64,000 nt of DNA, taken from NCBI GenBank assembly GCA_049724395.1, contig JAUGWO010000105.1, positions 38,857 to 102,856 on the forward strand, in the 5' to 3' direction. Of this stretch, positions 62,818 to 64,000 are shown one piece after another. Position numbers and translations under genes: made by a program. The notes beneath the pieces were generated by a model. It searched no databases. It was not told where the DNA came from and saw only the letters and a program-made list of their open reading frames with translations. Numbering within the stretch: the stretch's first letter is position 1; each line of letters begins with the position of its first letter. This DNA comes from Spongospora subterranea f. sp. subterranea (lineage: Eukaryota > Endomyxa: Phytomyxea > Phytomyxea > Plasmodiophorida).

Positions 62818-63375
62818 CACTGATGAGATGTTTCACATCACATTGCGGCGCCAAGACCGAAGACTCTGACGCTATCTGTATGGCCGTGGATGGCGCTGCG
62901 TACTTCTGCTACGGTTCAGTCTGTTCCGACAAAAAGAGCTATGGGCACCAACGTTGCAGTTGTATGCGCTTATCTATATCTTGACGCCTTCGATAAACGA
63001 AATCGCACCCCAATGCCTGCACTATTTAAGCTTAACAATTTTGTCGGTTACAAGACTGTGAGACTTGCCATGAACTTGTGTCAGATTCCATCATAGTATT
63101 AACGCTCTGGTCCTAGTCAAGAATAAATAGAAATACGTTATGGAGTAAGATAGTGTATTTTTTCAAAAAAGTAACCCGTGTTTTTCCATTTGAGTTGTTT
63201 GAAAATAGAAACCGCACTTTTGATTGCATACTGCCGCTGCTGTGCTTAAAGGAAAAACGTTCAACCACGTCTGCATCACAATTTGAAGGTGAATATTGTG
63301 ATCGGGTCAACTTGTCCTTTGTCTGGATATGCAGTTTCAACATTCCACTAGTACACCGTTTTTCGGTGTTTGTTG

Positions 63376-63378
<3 letters not shown>
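62818..63378. other. Flank of hAT, possible downstream exon, otherwise empty
   Basis: 62818-63096 has open plus frames that could belong to the gene left of the hAT (one has Cys-rich DAICMAVDG, FCYGSVCSDKKS, HQRCSCM; another ends MNLCQIPS). Which, if any, is used is unclear. The rest is AT-rich without features. Confidence 0.3.

Positions 63379-63407
<29 letters not shown>
63379..63407. repeat. TG dinucleotide microsatellite
   Basis: An uninterrupted (TG) run of 14.5 units. Confidence 0.97.
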
Positions 63408-63689
63408 TCCTGTAACAAAGTTCACGTCCCAATTGCGTCCAGTGATGTACTGCATTACTAATAGTTATCCTGATGGAGTTGTAAAACGTTCCATCGGCCT
63501 GTCACCAGTTTGTATCGATAACGACAGTGATTGAATTCCAGTAACGACCACTGAGTGGTCCAGTGTCAGTTATTGAGGGTTCCCCCGTCCCCGACTCCCG
63601 TGATAGAAAATGCCGTGGCCATGCGGATTAGGTTTCGTTGAACGTCCACGTAGAGTGTGGGCGTGCTACTGTTGACAGCCATTTTTCAA

Positions 63690-63993
63690 ATGATCGCGAT
63701 ACCCGCTATGGGCGCCTTCTTGATACTATGCATAGCCATTCTGGCAACAGCCGTTACTGCCGTCGACCTGCCATCAGATTTCACCGATGATCGTTTTTTT
63801 TCTGGATTCGGAAGCGCTACTTTAATCCGCTGAGTCCGGAATCCATTAACAGTACATACAAGTGGATGAAATATGTGATGACTGTAAAGAAACACATCGG
63901 GAAGGGGTTCAGCTCATGCTCAAGCACATGTTCGAAAAGGGCGGCAAGCAATATGTTCCACATCGGCCGGCCCTGTTCCACTTTACTCGTTGA
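63690..63993 (+). CDS. Small secreted protein, 77 residues
   Basis: Exon 1 (63690-63792) starts MIAIPAMGAFLILCIAILAT and continues AVTAVDLPSDFTDD, a clear signal peptide with a likely cleavage after AVTA. A 70-base GT-AG intron (63793-63862) follows. Exon 2 reads LDEICDDCKETHREGVQLML then KHMFEKGGKQYVPHRP and ends at TGA 63991-63993. The mature protein of about 53 residues has two cysteines in a C-x-x-C. No family is recognised, though the CDDC-plus-amphipathic-helix layout recalls small extracellular helical proteins. A GT near the end (ACTCGTTGAA) could extend the gene past the window. Confidence 0.5.
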
Positions 63994-64000
63994 AATTTAG

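Noticed and set aside
63153-63461. 102-residue ORF as a gene
   Set aside because: It runs through the TG microsatellite (translated as alternating Cys/Val) and has no domain.

Overview
The window reads as the nuclear DNA of a microbial eukaryote. Genes lie on both strands and are split by very short GT-AG introns of about 47-79 bases. There are no bacterial operons, Shine-Dalgarno patterns or CRISPR arrays. The mix of an SRP54, a Mediator subunit, a HECT ligase, a TMEM117 homologue and giant IPT/TIG plus GCC2/GCC3 receptors fits a protist with compact genes but many transposons. A plasmodiophorid-like rhizarian or an oomycete-like lineage is a reasonable guess, made from gene content and intron size only. 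Most host genes appear intact once the short introns are removed: apparent frameshifts and in-frame stops usually fall on GT-AG boundaries.

Layout. 0.5-2.3 kb holds a TMEM117-family membrane protein (minus). 2.5-14.5 kb holds a giant receptor-like gene (minus): signal peptide, somatomedin-B-like Cys module, about 20 IPT/TIG domains, many GCC2/GCC3 Cys repeats and a multi-pass membrane module. 14.5-17.1 kb is mostly non-coding and begins with a higher-order tandem repeat. 17.1-21.3 kb is a ribosome/translation cluster: a Cgr1/CCDC86-like factor and an Acl4-like TPR protein transcribed divergently from a 171-bp gap, a small hypothetical gene, and SRP54. 21.3-26.7 kb is transposon-rich, dominated by a palindromic PIF/Harbinger element. 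26.8-30.9 kb is an unusual RanBP2-zinc-finger / kinase-like / HECT gene (minus). 31.3-44.0 kb is a second giant receptor gene with the same architecture as the first. 44.8-48.2 kb (plus) has a disordered-protein gene and a coiled-coil gene. 48.3-50.0 kb is a MED14-like Mediator subunit (minus), with a 73-bp minisatellite just upstream.

50.8-56.3 kb is a decayed Ty3/gypsy retroelement with inverted fragments at both sides. 56.9-57.6 kb is a five-exon OHCU decarboxylase (urate breakdown). 57.8-64 kb has foldback repeats, fragments of hypothetical, possibly secreted Cys-containing genes, a nearly complete hAT transposon with an 8-bp target duplication, a TG microsatellite and a small secreted-protein gene.

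The two giant receptors probably form a cell-surface adhesion or sensing family. The Cgr1/Acl4 pair points to coordinated 60S ribosome assembly. No single multi-gene undescribed system is evident. The most unusual items are the paired giant receptors, the kinase-like/HECT fusion and the palindromic Harbinger.
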